A stretch of DNA of 64,000 bases from JADKIH01 sp964595205 (GTDB taxonomy: Bacteria; Bacteroidota; Bacteroidia; AKYH767-A; 2013-40CM-41-45). Positions 27,932 through 36,153 of this stretch are shown piece after piece. The translations under genes and the position numbers were made by a program. Location of the stretch: NCBI GenBank assembly GCA_964595205.1, contig CAZQOQ010000003.1, positions 267,789-331,788 of the forward strand. Direction: 5' to 3'. The notes under the pieces were generated by a model, which worked only from the letters and a program-made list of their open reading frames with translations, was not told the DNA's origin and did no database searches. How positions within the stretch are numbered: the first letter of the stretch is position 1; each line of letters opens with the position of its first letter.

Positions 27932-28032
27932 TTTATATAGGATAAATTTTGCTGTTTGAGATAAAGTTTGTACCCTCCCTTTGAAATGAACAAATACGAC
28001 CTGATGAAAAGGTGGGTGATGATATATCTAAT

Positions 28033-28848
28033 TCAAAAGATGATTTTATCCTTTTTACAAAATAACAATTGATCGCAGATACTTGAACTATCGTATTTCG
28101 ATTGAATTAATGTATCTGAAACAGTGAATAAAAGTTCTTGCTGATTTTCGATATGAGAATAGTATCCCAACTCCTTCATCATTTTTTGAAAATTTTCTTT
28201 TTTTTCTTTTAAGTGTGGATTTGAAAAACTGTATCCCTTATTTTTTTCATAATCTACTCTTATTACTTTATTTGTTTTTCGGCATATCGGACACGGTCGT
28301 AATGGATAAAAGTAACTACAACCTACTATTTCTAACCCTAAAAATAATTTTTCGTTATCGATACTTTCAAAAACAAAAGTCTTTGGCTCAAATCCATGGG
28401 TCTTAATTGTTAGGGTATATCCTGTCTGTGGAATATTTACAAACTCAAAGTTGCCATCAAAATCAGTCATGGTAGTATATGTAGTGTCAAGTTTTTTAAC
28501 TCTGAAAAATTCAGACCTAAAACCATAACGATTCGATGGGGATGGTCTTGTAATAATTGTGTCATACCAAGGTATTATTGATATTTGGGCAAAATGGATG
28601 TCTGAATATCGGATTTCCGAATATTCAGTTATTATTTGACCCCGAATAGTTGTAATATTTTTATAAAGATTAAGGGAGTTTATAACTCTTTGGACAGAAT
28701 CAATATATTCCTTATTCAAGTTATAATAGGTCGAATCTGAATAGGCTTGATAAGTATCCTGTCTTCCGTTCACTTCTCTTACTCTTGTTTGAGAATATCC
28801 TTGACCGGATAACAATAAAAGAAAAAAAATTATTGCTTTATATTTCAT
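28033..28848 (-). CDS. Secreted hypothetical with carboxypeptidase-regulatory-like domain
   Basis: A 271-residue protein with a signal peptide (MKYKAIIFFLLLLSGQGYSQ). Residues ~125-165 (TTMTDFDGNFEFVNIPQTGYTLTIKTHGFEP) match the carboxypeptidase-regulatory-like beta-sandwich used in many Bacteroidota surface proteins. A CPIC motif (RPCPICRKTNKV, ~190) may bind metal or form a disulphide. The N-terminal ~100 residues have no recognised family. It is the only minus-strand gene of the island and the first next to the left att. Confidence 0.7.
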   Translation of the reverse strand: MKYKAIIFFLLLLSGQGYSQTRVREVNGRQDTYQAYSDSTYYNLNKEYIDSVQRVINSLNLYKNITTIRGQIITEYSEIRYSDIHFAQISIIPWYDTIITRPSPSNRYGFRSEFFRVKKLDTTYTTMTDFDGNFEFVNIPQTGYTLTIKTHGFEPKTFVFESIDNEKLFLGLEIVGCSYFYPLRPCPICRKTNKVIRVDYEKNKGYSFSNPHLKEKKENFQKMMKELGYYSHIENQQELLFTVSDTLIQSKYDSSSICDQLLFCKKDKIIF

Positions 28849-28961
28849 TTTTTTCTCTCATAATTTTTTAAAATGATACTATAATAAGTAGTAGTCAATT
28901 CTCAGGAAAATGAGTTGCTAAAATATTGATATAACATTACCACTTTGTAATGAAAAAGTAA

Positions 28962-29291
28962 TTTGATAGGGCGATTCTTAGATTAAAATTATGCAAATCC
29001 TCTGCACTATTTATTGGATTGCAAAACCATAGAGAATGGAGTATAAGACTTTCAGTTAAAAGTGTACAGCGAATGGTTAAATATTACATTGATCGTGCAG
29101 GAATTAAAGAAAAGATAACCCCACATAGCTTCCGTCATGGTTGGGCTCATTTTCGACGAGATCAAAATGCATCACTTGCATTCATACAAAGAGGACTTGG
29201 ACATGTAAATCCTATATCAACCTTTGTTTACGAACAATACAACGATATGGAATTTGAAAATAATGCAAATAATTACCTGAAAGTAAAATAG
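28962..29291 (+). pseudogene. C-terminal fragment of a tyrosine recombinase (integrase)
   Basis: An open frame from 28962 (FDRAILRLKLCKSSALFIGL) through LSVKSVQRMVKYYIDRAGI and PHSFRHGWAHFRRDQ to FIQRGLGHVNPISTFVYEQY. It keeps HxxRH, LGH and the catalytic Tyr, i.e. box II of the phage integrase family. The N-terminal DNA-binding domain, the core domain and the first catalytic Arg are missing, and a stop (TAA at 28959) closes the frame upstream. No good start exists; a TTG at 29019 is the only candidate. It is presumably the remnant of the island's own integrase. Confidence 0.8.
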
Positions 29292-29308
29292 TTTGATTGA
29301 TCTTTTCT

Positions 29309-29336
29309 TGACTAAATTATTTTTTTTTAGCTTTGG
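29309..29336 (+). promoter_or_regulatory. Promoter (TTG, 17 bp, TAGCTTTG)
   Basis: TTG at 29309-29311 and TAGCTTTG at 29329-29336, 20 bp before the ATG at 29357. The -7 box is an exact consensus match; the spacer is 2 bp shorter than usual. Confidence 0.55.
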
Positions 29337-29356
29337 AATGAACAAAGACACATCTG

Positions 29357-30250
29357 ATGAAAACGGTTTCCACTACGGCACTCGCAAAAGAGTTAGGAAT
29401 AGATAGCAAATTTCTATTTGAAAAGCTGAAACATATGAGCTTGATTTATAGAAAAGAAGGTAAGTGGTTTCTCACGGAAAAAGGAATAGAAGCCGGGGGA
29501 ATTATCATACCAAGTGAAAAGTATGGAGATTATATTGCTTGGCCAGAAAATTTCACTGTAACGAGTCCAATAAATAATAACGGCTCTGATTATTTAACTG
29601 CCACTAAAATCAGTGATAGATTTGGCATATCTAATCAAAGAGTAAATCTGATTTTCTCTGAACTTGGATGGATTGAGGAAGCAGTCAAAGGATGGAAGAT
29701 TACTTCGCAAGGTATGAAGCAAGGAGGTATTCAAAAGGAACATTCAACTGGGGGCTATTTTGTTATGTGGCCTGTTTCAATCCTTGAAGATCCAATTCTA
29801 AACCGTGCAATCAATCCAACTGAAAATACATTCAATGTAAATATTGAAGTTGCCCATCTAAATGGTAATGTCTCGGATAAAACGGAAAATAAATACCCCG
29901 ACAAATTACTTAAAACTAAAGATGGCCATCTTGTGCGTTCTAGAGCCGAAATGATTATTGATAATTTACTTTATGACTACGGATTAACTCATGCATACGA
30001 AAGAGAATTAACTGTTGTAGAAAATGTGCTTTCAGATTTCTATATACCCGCAAGAAATGGTGGTAAAGCTGTCTATATTGAATTTTGGGGTATCAAGGAT
30101 AACGATAAGTATCTAGAGAGAAAAAAGGTAAAACAAGAAGTTTATAAAAAGAACAATCTTAATTTGATTGAATTAGACGATAGTCATATTGATAATCTTG
30201 ATAGCCATTTAAGAAAGATGCTTTTAAAATTCAACATAAATGTTGATTAA
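29357..30250 (+). CDS. Winged-helix and PD-(D/E)XK-like nuclease domain protein
   Basis: A 297-residue protein. Residues ~1-50 (VSTTALAKELGIDSKFLFEKLKHMSLIYRKEGKWFLTEKG) and ~80-130 (YLTATKISDRFGISNQRVNLIFSELGWIEEAVKGWKIT) are two similar helix-turn-helix modules. The C-terminal domain (~190-297) has VRSRAEMIIDNLLYDYGLTHAYE, then SDFYIPARNGGKAVYIEFWG with Asp227 and Glu242-x-Trp244, and KKNNLNLIELDD. This D...ExW layout is that of PD-(D/E)XK nucleases attached to helicases. Function is probably DNA cleavage guided by HTH binding, but this is inference. It has its own promoter and no methyltransferase partner. Confidence 0.75.
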   Translation: MKTVSTTALAKELGIDSKFLFEKLKHMSLIYRKEGKWFLTEKGIEAGGIIIPSEKYGDYIAWPENFTVTSPINNNGSDYLTATKISDRFGISNQRVNLIFSELGWIEEAVKGWKITSQGMKQGGIQKEHSTGGYFVMWPVSILEDPILNRAINPTENTFNVNIEVAHLNGNVSDKTENKYPDKLLKTKDGHLVRSRAEMIIDNLLYDYGLTHAYERELTVVENVLSDFYIPARNGGKAVYIEFWGIKDNDKYLERKKVKQEVYKKNNLNLIELDDSHIDNLDSHLRKMLLKFNINVD

Positions 30251-30520
30251 GTAAATAGGGAAGTTCCTTGCATTTATTAAATTGGTAGTATAGACTCTAT
30301 TCATATCGAGGCCCCTTAATAAATAAATAGAGAAGTAGTGTGCAGGTTTTGTAATAGTTGAACGTCGCACAATATATCTTAGAGAATGTCAAGTCTCTTT
30401 ATACTAAAGCCTTTTTAAAAATATTTACAAAATCTTAAATCACTTTTGTCTATTTCATGTACGTAGCGATCTGTGGAGTTATGGCAGAGTGTTTCTGAGA
30501 TTCTAGTTAAAGCATAATTA

Positions 30521-30640
30521 GCATTGCCCTATCGGGGCCTTCCGCTTTTCGGAATGGAACGAACAATGCGAATTCTAACGGGTGTTGGGTAAAATAAGCA
30601 GCCCAACTCCATAGGTCGCTGTGCATATACAGCGGTCGTT
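30521..30640 (+). ncRNA. Candidate structured RNA with four hairpins
   Basis: A G+C-rich island within A+T-rich sequence. GCATTG (30521) pairs with CAATGC (30564) and encloses two hairpins, GCCC-tatcg-GGGC and TTCCG-ctttt-CGGAA. Next come GTTGGG/CCCAAC (30584/30602) and CGCTGT-gcatat-ACAGCG (30617/30634), then GTCGTTTT. It ends 30 bp before the next gene. It could be a small RNA, a leader element or part of a replication origin; I cannot name a family. Some stems share a base, so the exact fold is uncertain. Confidence 0.4.
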
Positions 30641-30669
30641 TTATCAATTTGAATAATAGTGATTGAATC

Positions 30670-30870
30670 ATGCAACTATATAACATTTGCACGAAGAAGG
30701 ACTATGAAAAAGAAGGGGAGAATAAGAGCAAATGGTACAAGGTCGGTATCATGAAAATAACAGATAACGGAAAAAAATATATAAAGCTTTTTCAACAGCC
30801 CAATACAGAATTTTATGTTTTCGACAGAGAGGAATTTCAGCAAGGTGCATTAAAAGAAAGTACAACTTAA
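30670..30870 (+). CDS. Small mobile-element hypothetical protein
   Basis: A 66-residue basic protein (MQLYNICTKKDYEKEGENKSKWYKVGIMK, then a beta-rich end). The pattern of a KWYKVGxxKxTDxGKxxIxLFxxPNTxFYVF hairpin is one I recall from small proteins beside replication genes on plasmids and integrative elements, but I have no family name. It starts right after the structured region and precedes the RepO-like gene by 12 bp, so the two are probably cotranscribed. Confidence 0.65.
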   Translation: MQLYNICTKKDYEKEGENKSKWYKVGIMKITDNGKKYIKLFQQPNTEFYVFDREEFQQGALKESTT

Positions 30871-30882
30871 CCGAGCGACGTT

Positions 30883-31365
30883 ATGCGAACAAACACAACG
30901 CCTGTTCCGAACGCACTCTTTGATATTTTTTTAAAGGACTTAACTGAAGCAGAACTCAAATTGCTTTTGGTAGTCATTCGGCAAACATTAGGCTGGGCAG
31001 ACAGGCGTTCAGTGTTTGGAAGAAAAGAACGCGATTGGATTTCTAACAGTCAGCTTCAATTAAAATCGGGAAGTAGCAGGAGAGCCATTTCCAATGCAAC
31101 GGACTCTTTAATCAATAAAGAACTAATTGAGGTATTTGACTATGCTGGAAATCTATTGCTCTCAGCCTCGCTTCGTAGGGGAAAACAGAAACTATTTTAT
31201 CGGCCATCTACCCTGCTCCTTTCCCTTGTGGATAACCGGAGGAAATCATTAAACAACAAGGTGGAAAAGAAATTAGCTAGTGCAGATTTTGCCGAAGAGT
31301 TGCGCAATATGAGAACAGCACTTGCGCAAAAGATGCGCATAACAAAAGAAACTCAACAAAATTAA
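30883..31365 (+). CDS. Phage RepO-like replication/winged-helix protein
   Basis: A 160-residue protein with a helix-turn-helix resembling the N-terminal domain of phage replication protein O: TTPVPNALFDIFLKDLTEAELKLLLVVIRQTLGWADRR, followed by SGSSRRAISNATDSLINKELI (recognition helix ~65-90). The segment after residue 110 is basic. A primase- or helicase-loading domain is not obvious, so this may be only the DNA-binding part. It sits 12 bp after the small 66-aa gene and 23 bp before a small hypothetical, as expected in a replication module of the island. Confidence 0.75.
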   Translation: MRTNTTPVPNALFDIFLKDLTEAELKLLLVVIRQTLGWADRRSVFGRKERDWISNSQLQLKSGSSRRAISNATDSLINKELIEVFDYAGNLLLSASLRRGKQKLFYRPSTLLLSLVDNRRKSLNNKVEKKLASADFAEELRNMRTALAQKMRITKETQQN

Positions 31366-31388
31366 TTATCAAAAATAACTATTAATCA

Positions 31389-31676
31389 ATGAATAGTAAT
31401 ATCCACTTCACTAGATTCCACTTAATTGCCTTGAGAAATGAAATAGACCAAGCAGGAAGTTTTCATAGTTTAATGATAAAAAAGAAAGCTATCTCTAAAA
31501 AATTCGGAATGCAGTTTATCCGACTCTACAACGACATTGAAAAATACAAGCGAAGATATTTAACAGGAGACTTTGAATCTCTGAGAGAAAGCTACAACAC
31601 AGAAATGCCATATCTCTTTTGGAATGAAATGCATTCTGCCTTGATAGAAGAAGAAGCAAAAAACAATTCTTCCTAA
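31389..31676 (+). CDS. Small hypothetical protein in the replication module
   Basis: A 95-residue protein, helical and rich in charged residues (NEIDQAGSFHSLMIKKKAISKKFGMQFIRLYNDIEKYKRRYL). No family is recognised. It starts 23 bp after the RepO-like gene and follows the same direction, so it may belong to the same transcript. Confidence 0.6.
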   Translation: MNSNIHFTRFHLIALRNEIDQAGSFHSLMIKKKAISKKFGMQFIRLYNDIEKYKRRYLTGDFESLRESYNTEMPYLFWNEMHSALIEEEAKNNSS

Positions 31677-31752
31677 TTCAGTTTAAATTTTTCTTACTCC
31701 ATTTTCCTGATACTGATTTTTCATAAAACTGTTCTTTAAAAAATCAAATATC

Positions 31753-32661
31753 ATGAAAACAACCAATCAAAAAAAAGACGTTTATCAGATCGTCACTGAC
31801 CGTATCATTGAGCTACTAGAAAATAGAATCGTAGCTTGGAAGCAACCATGGACAAATGCCGGAATGCCTCAAAACATTGTCACTAAAAAGTATTATCGAG
31901 GAATTAACATTTGGCTTTTATCCTCTTTAAACTATCCTCATAATTTCTTCCTGACCAAAAAGCAAGTTCAAGTTATAGGTGGAATTGTAAAGGAGAACAT
32001 GAAGCCTCACATGGTTGTATTCTGGAAATGGCCGGAAAGGGGAAATCAAACTGATGAATCATTTGAAAACAATCAAAAGAAGAAGCCTCCGGTTCTACGG
32101 TACTACTATGTGTACAATGTGAGCCAATGTGAAGGAATTCCGGAAAGCATCCTACCTCTCCCACCTAACGTAAATGATCCAATAGAAATGTGCGAATCAA
32201 TAATCAATGGAATGCCACAGAAACCGGAAATACAAACCGGAGGACATCAGGCATACTATCATCCGGTGCATGACTACATCAACATGCCGGAATTAAATGC
32301 TTTCATTGACAGCGAACATTACTATTCTGTTTTATTCCATGAACTCATTCATTCCACTGGCCATGAATCTAGACTAAGCCGGAAAGAAATTACTAATAAA
32401 ACATCGTACGGTACTGAGTTATACTCGAGAGAGGAATTAACTGCGGAAATCGGTGCATGTTATTTGAATTCTCTATCTGGAATTGTGAGTCTGAATCGTC
32501 CTATGGAAACTAATGTGGCTTATATACAAGGGTGGTTGAAGAAGCTTAAGAATGATAGAAAGTTGATTGTTTATTCAAGTTCCCAAGCCCAACGGGCGGT
32601 TGATTTCATCTTGAACGTAAAAAATGATTTTTTGAATGGGCAAGTATTTGAATCTAACTAA
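31753..32661 (+). CDS. ArdC-like protein (ssDNA-binding domain plus zincin-like metallopeptidase)
   Basis: A 302-residue protein. The N-terminal ~130 residues (VYQIVTDRIIELLENRIVAWKQPW ... GINIWLLSSLNYPHNFFLTKKQV) are the DUF1738/ArdC single-stranded-DNA-binding region. The C-terminal domain has HELIHSTGHESRL (His196, Glu197, His200, His204), a zincin signature, and EELTAEIGACYL downstream. ArdC proteins of mobile elements are reported to bind incoming ssDNA and protect it from host restriction during conjugation. Here it fits an element that moved as ssDNA or was related to one that did. Followed by a clear terminator. Confidence 0.88.
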   Translation: MKTTNQKKDVYQIVTDRIIELLENRIVAWKQPWTNAGMPQNIVTKKYYRGINIWLLSSLNYPHNFFLTKKQVQVIGGIVKENMKPHMVVFWKWPERGNQTDESFENNQKKKPPVLRYYYVYNVSQCEGIPESILPLPPNVNDPIEMCESIINGMPQKPEIQTGGHQAYYHPVHDYINMPELNAFIDSEHYYSVLFHELIHSTGHESRLSRKEITNKTSYGTELYSREELTAEIGACYLNSLSGIVSLNRPMETNVAYIQGWLKKLKNDRKLIVYSSSQAQRAVDFILNVKNDFLNGQVFESN

Positions 32662-32669
32662 TTTATAAT

Positions 32670-32694
32670 AAACCCGGCCTTTGGTCGGGTTTTA
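32670..32694 (+). terminator. Rho-independent terminator after the ArdC-like gene
   Basis: AAACCCG pairs with CGGGTTT around a 9-nt inner part (itself GCC/GGT), ending in TTTT. It separates the mobility genes from the ROCO gene. Confidence 0.7.
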
Positions 32695-32750
32695 ACTTTA
32701 TAAAGAGGGAATCTACCCTATATTTCAAATTTTTCTTTACAATTACACCG

Positions 32751-35303
32751 ATGAAAGCAAAAAAGAACATTATGGGTGTAGGAAATAAGATAAAAGAAAA
32801 TTTAGACAGAGTATTGACTCATGGATGGAATAAACTTGATCTACGTAACTGTGGGTTGACTGAAATTCCAAATGAAATATTTGATAACTGCCCTGATCTC
32901 AACATTATTGACTTAAGCAATGATAATAATTTTGAAAATAATAATAAAAACAAAATTACGGCTATTCCAGAGTCAATTAAAAAACTAAAAAAATTAACAA
33001 GAATAAACTTTGCAAATAATAATATCTCTGAAATAAGTGAAGCTCTAGGGGAATTAACGAATTTAAAATACTTGAATTTATCAAACAATAAAATTAAATA
33101 TTTGCCATCTAAAATTGCTAACCTTCAAAATTTAGAGTCATTGTATCTTGAGGGAAATCCTTTTGACCTATTGCCTCCTGAGATTGTAGCAAGGGGTATC
33201 GATTCAATTAGGAACTTTATTAAAGAATTGGATGTTAAAGACTATCTATATGAAGCAAAATTAATAATTGTTGGAGAAGGACGGGTAGGTAAAACCTGCA
33301 TTTCAAAAGGAATTCTGGATGATAATTACACGCTAGAAGATGAAGTTAGTACTGAAGGAATTAATATCCAACCTTGGATTATACCTAACGAAACTATTAA
33401 AATCATTAATCCAGCAATTCAAAGAGATCTGCAAATAAATGTATGGGATTTCGGTGGGCAAGAAATCTATCATTCAACACATCAGTTTTTTCTAACAAAG
33501 CGATCAATTTATATGATAGTTACTGAGTCCAGAAAAGAAGATAGACATGAAGATTTCTACTATTGGCTTAATATTATCAAATTATTAGGAGACGAAAGTC
33601 CAATAATAATGGTGCTGAATAAATCAGATCAGCCAAATAAAGAAATACCTTTTAAGGAATTCCAGGAATCATTTTCCAATTTGATAAAATATTTTAAAGT
33701 AAGCTTAAAAGAAGAATTTAGGTCCGAGTTTATCAACTTTAAGAATGAACTGGTTGAAATAACATCAAAGTTACCTCATATAGGAACTGCATTGCCTAAA
33801 GTGTGGGTTGATATTCGAATTGAACTTGAAAAACTAAAACAAAAAGGGCTTAACTACATAAGTCAAACTCAGTACTTAGATATTTGCAAAAGGCTTTATA
33901 GGGATTATGATGGTGCACTATTCTTAAGCGAATATTTTCATGACTTGGGTGTTATTTTACATTTTCAGAAAGATATAGATTTACAAGATACCATTTTCTT
34001 AAATCATGAGTGGGTAACAAAAGGCGTTTATAAAATACTTGATGATAAAATAGTTATTGATCAAAAAGGCAGATTCACTACAGAGGACATATATAGAATA
34101 TGGTGCGAAGAAGATTATCGTGAAAAAATGCCACAGTTATTGTGTTTAATGAGAAACAAAAAATTCGATTTATGTTTTGAATTAAAAAATGGAGATTTCT
34201 TAGTTCCTAGATTACTTGCTGTTGATGAGATTGAATTAAAATGGACGCCTGGTGAAAATTCAACAATGTTTGAATTAAGATATAAATTCATGCCTAAAGG
34301 AATTCTTTCACGGCTAATTGTAAAAATGCATCAAGATATTTATGAAAATAAATATTGGAGGTATGGGGTTTTATTAAAATATGAAGACACATTTGCATTA
34401 ATTAAAGAAAAATATTTTGAAAATAAAATAACTGTCATTTTATCTGGCAACAACAAAAAAGATTTTTTAGCAATTATAAGAAAGAATATTCTTGAAATTA
34501 ATAAGGATTTTCAAAGATTAAAGGTGGAGGAAATGATTCAATGTAATTGTGACGAATGCATAAATTCAGCAAGTCCGTTTTTCTATTCATATGATCTTCT
34601 TCGACGCTGTGAAGCTAAAGGCGTTCCTAAGATTATGTGTAATCAAAGTTTAATTGAAGTTAGTGTTTCAAGACTTATTACAGATATTGCAAGAGATAGA
34701 ATATCAGAAGATAAACTAATATATTGTGAAAATAAAAACTCAGAGTTTTTAAATAACCTTGAATTAATTAATGTTTCATTTATTTCCGAAAAGGATGCTA
34801 ATGGAGTTTTTAGTCAAACAAAGAATCGAATTGAGAAATTTGGTCTAAGAGATCGAGATTTTCTTTTAGACTCGGAAATTAAAAGATTAAGAAATAAATA
34901 TCAAAATTATTATATCTTAAAATATTATTGTTTTGAAAACTATTTGTATCATCCTGCAAATATTTCCGAACTCGGAATTAATAATTTAAATATTGTAGAA
35001 TACACCAATGAAATAATACGCCAAAAAAATGAAAAGAAAGATTATATAATTTCAATATTTAGACAAGCAAGATCCTCTTACTTAGAGCTTAAAATTGAAT
35101 CTGAGAAGATTATTGACAAGATTAATGAAACTGAAATAATTAAAAATCTCAATTCAGATGACATTGAAATATTTTTTAAAGTCTACAGCGTAAAAGATCA
35201 CTTTAATAAAGAATTTTTAAAAAAGTATGGTATTAAACAAAAAGAGCTCGCTTCAACTGAATGGTTTAAAAGTCAAATAACTGAAATTATTGATCCAAAG
35301 TAA
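32751..35303 (+). CDS. LRR-Roc-COR (ROCO) GTPase with C-terminal TOPRIM/DUF4435-like domain
   Basis: An 850-residue protein. Four to five leucine-rich repeats (~25-145) lead to a Roc GTPase domain with P-loop GEGRVGKT (175-182), G3 DFGGQE (233-238) and G4 NKSD (290-293). A COR dimerisation domain follows (~370-560), then a cysteine cluster CNCDEC (598-603) plus Cys620 and Cys630 that probably binds zinc. From ~655 I see a new domain: YCENKNSEFL (Glu660), GLRDRDFLL (Asp701, Asp703) and YYCFENYLYHP (Glu729). This order of E, DxD and ENYL is that of TOPRIM/DUF4435 nucleases such as those in OLD-like and PARIS systems. If so, GTP binding or a ligand on the LRR switches a nuclease. The gene stands alone behind its own terminator-bounded region. 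A start at 32772 is also possible. Confidence 0.85.
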   Translation: MKAKKNIMGVGNKIKENLDRVLTHGWNKLDLRNCGLTEIPNEIFDNCPDLNIIDLSNDNNFENNNKNKITAIPESIKKLKKLTRINFANNNISEISEALGELTNLKYLNLSNNKIKYLPSKIANLQNLESLYLEGNPFDLLPPEIVARGIDSIRNFIKELDVKDYLYEAKLIIVGEGRVGKTCISKGILDDNYTLEDEVSTEGINIQPWIIPNETIKIINPAIQRDLQINVWDFGGQEIYHSTHQFFLTKRSIYMIVTESRKEDRHEDFYYWLNIIKLLGDESPIIMVLNKSDQPNKEIPFKEFQESFSNLIKYFKVSLKEEFRSEFINFKNELVEITSKLPHIGTALPKVWVDIRIELEKLKQKGLNYISQTQYLDICKRLYRDYDGALFLSEYFHDLGVILHFQKDIDLQDTIFLNHEWVTKGVYKILDDKIVIDQKGRFTTEDIYRIWCEEDYREKMPQLLCLMRNKKFDLCFELKNGDFLVPRLLAVDEIELKWTPGENSTMFELRYKFMPKGILSRLIVKMHQDIYENKYWRYGVLLKYEDTFALIKEKYFENKITVILSGNNKKDFLAIIRKNILEINKDFQRLKVEEMIQCNCDECINSASPFFYSYDLLRRCEAKGVPKIMCNQSLIEVSVSRLITDIARDRISEDKLIYCENKNSEFLNNLELINVSFISEKDANGVFSQTKNRIEKFGLRDRDFLLDSEIKRLRNKYQNYYILKYYCFENYLYHPANISELGINNLNIVEYTNEIIRQKNEKKDYIISIFRQARSSYLELKIESEKIIDKINETEIIKNLNSDDIEIFFKVYSVKDHFNKEFLKKYGIKQKELASTEWFKSQITEIIDPK

Positions 35304-35422
35304 CTAATCATATTATTGAAAAATAAAAAAAAATATAGAACTCTCTAATTAAATTTTCCCCGCTCAATTTCCCCGCTCAACTAAAATCTGAAACTTCAAA
35401 CTCATAATAGTTCACAAATTAA

Positions 35423-35456
35423 GAAACCCTTGAAAGCATCTGCTAACAAGGGTTTC
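35423..35456 (-). terminator. Hairpin terminator for tRNA-Leu
   Basis: GAAACCCTTG and CAAGGGTTTC form a perfect 10-bp stem with a 14-nt loop. It lies 7 bp beyond the 3' end of tRNA-Leu on its own strand, with a weak T-rich run (TTAATTTG). Confidence 0.65.
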
Positions 35457-35459
35457 CTC

Positions 35460-35514
35460 AAAGTACCCGGGGCGGGAATCGAACCCGCACGGCCGCAATG
35501 GCCACAGGATTTTA
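35460..35514 (-). repeat. Right att copy (within tRNA-Leu)
   Basis: 53 of 55 bases identical to 27877-27931. It covers the 3' half of the intact tRNA-Leu up to the anticodon loop, the usual crossover site of tRNA-directed integrases. Confidence 0.85.
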
Positions 35515-35548
35515 AGTCCTGCGTGTCTACCAGTTCCACCACCCGGGC
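35464..35548 (-). tRNA. tRNA-Leu (anticodon TAA)
   Basis: An 85-nt cloverleaf on the minus strand. The acceptor GCCCGGG pairs with CCCGGGT (one G-T), with A as discriminator. The anticodon arm CAGGA-CTTAAAA-TCCTG reads TAA, and a long variable arm (class II) fits leucine. The T arm holds GGTTCGATTCC. Its 3' half serves as the island's attachment site and appears intact. Confidence 0.95.
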
Positions 35549-35639
35549 AAATACAGTGTGAGTGTGAGTGTGAGTGTGAGAGTGAGAGTGAGAGTGAGAG
35601 TGAAGATTACACACTCAAACTCAAACTCACACTGTATTT
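35549..35639. repeat. Word hairpin upstream of tRNA-Leu: (GTGAGT)n and (ACTCAA)n
   Basis: AAATACAGTGTGAGT starts and ACTCACACTGTATTT ends an inverted repeat. Between them run GTGAGT words and their complements (ACTCAAACTCAA). The stem is about 30 bp with loose ends. Confidence 0.65.
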
Positions 35640-35694
35640 CAGTGGGGTACAAATATGAGAAATAAAAAACTCTCTCCAAAGGAGAGAGTTTTTG

Positions 35695-35955
<261 letters not shown>

Positions 35956-35983
35956 TCCAACTTAACCCTTCGTGCTCCTGCCA

Positions 35984-36001
35984 TCCCGATTACTATCGGG
36001 A
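35984..36001. repeat. Small hairpin TCCCGAT-TACT-ATCGGGA
   Basis: A perfect 7-bp stem with a 4-nt loop in the gap between the tRNA-like repeats and the ASST-like gene. Its role is unknown. Confidence 0.5.
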
Positions 36002-36153
36002 GACCTGCCTTCCGCTTACTTTCTTTATTTTAATCCCATTCCCCGAATCTCATCAATCCTCCGCTTGGGGGACGCAAATGTACAGAAATTTCCCTTTTTA
36101 CAAAATATTCTGACCAATCCTTAAACCTTAATTCTCACTGTTTTCAGTAGAAA

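Larger units (their letters stand above)
27877..35514. mobile_element. Integrated genomic island at tRNA-Leu
   Basis: About 7.6 kb bounded by the 55-bp att repeats. The intact tRNA-Leu is at the right end and its 3' copy at the left. The content is clearly more A+T-rich than the flanks and includes mobile-element functions: a tyrosine recombinase fragment, a phage RepO-like winged helix protein, an ArdC-like protein and several small genes. Its cargo is a PD-(D/E)XK-like protein, an LRR-Roc-COR protein and a secreted hypothetical. The recombinase is truncated, so the island is probably fixed in place. Confidence 0.8.

Noticed and set aside
28962..29291. Complete small Xer-type recombinase
   Set aside because: It lacks the core-binding domain and the first catalytic Arg, and has a stop right upstream; only the C-terminal part remains.
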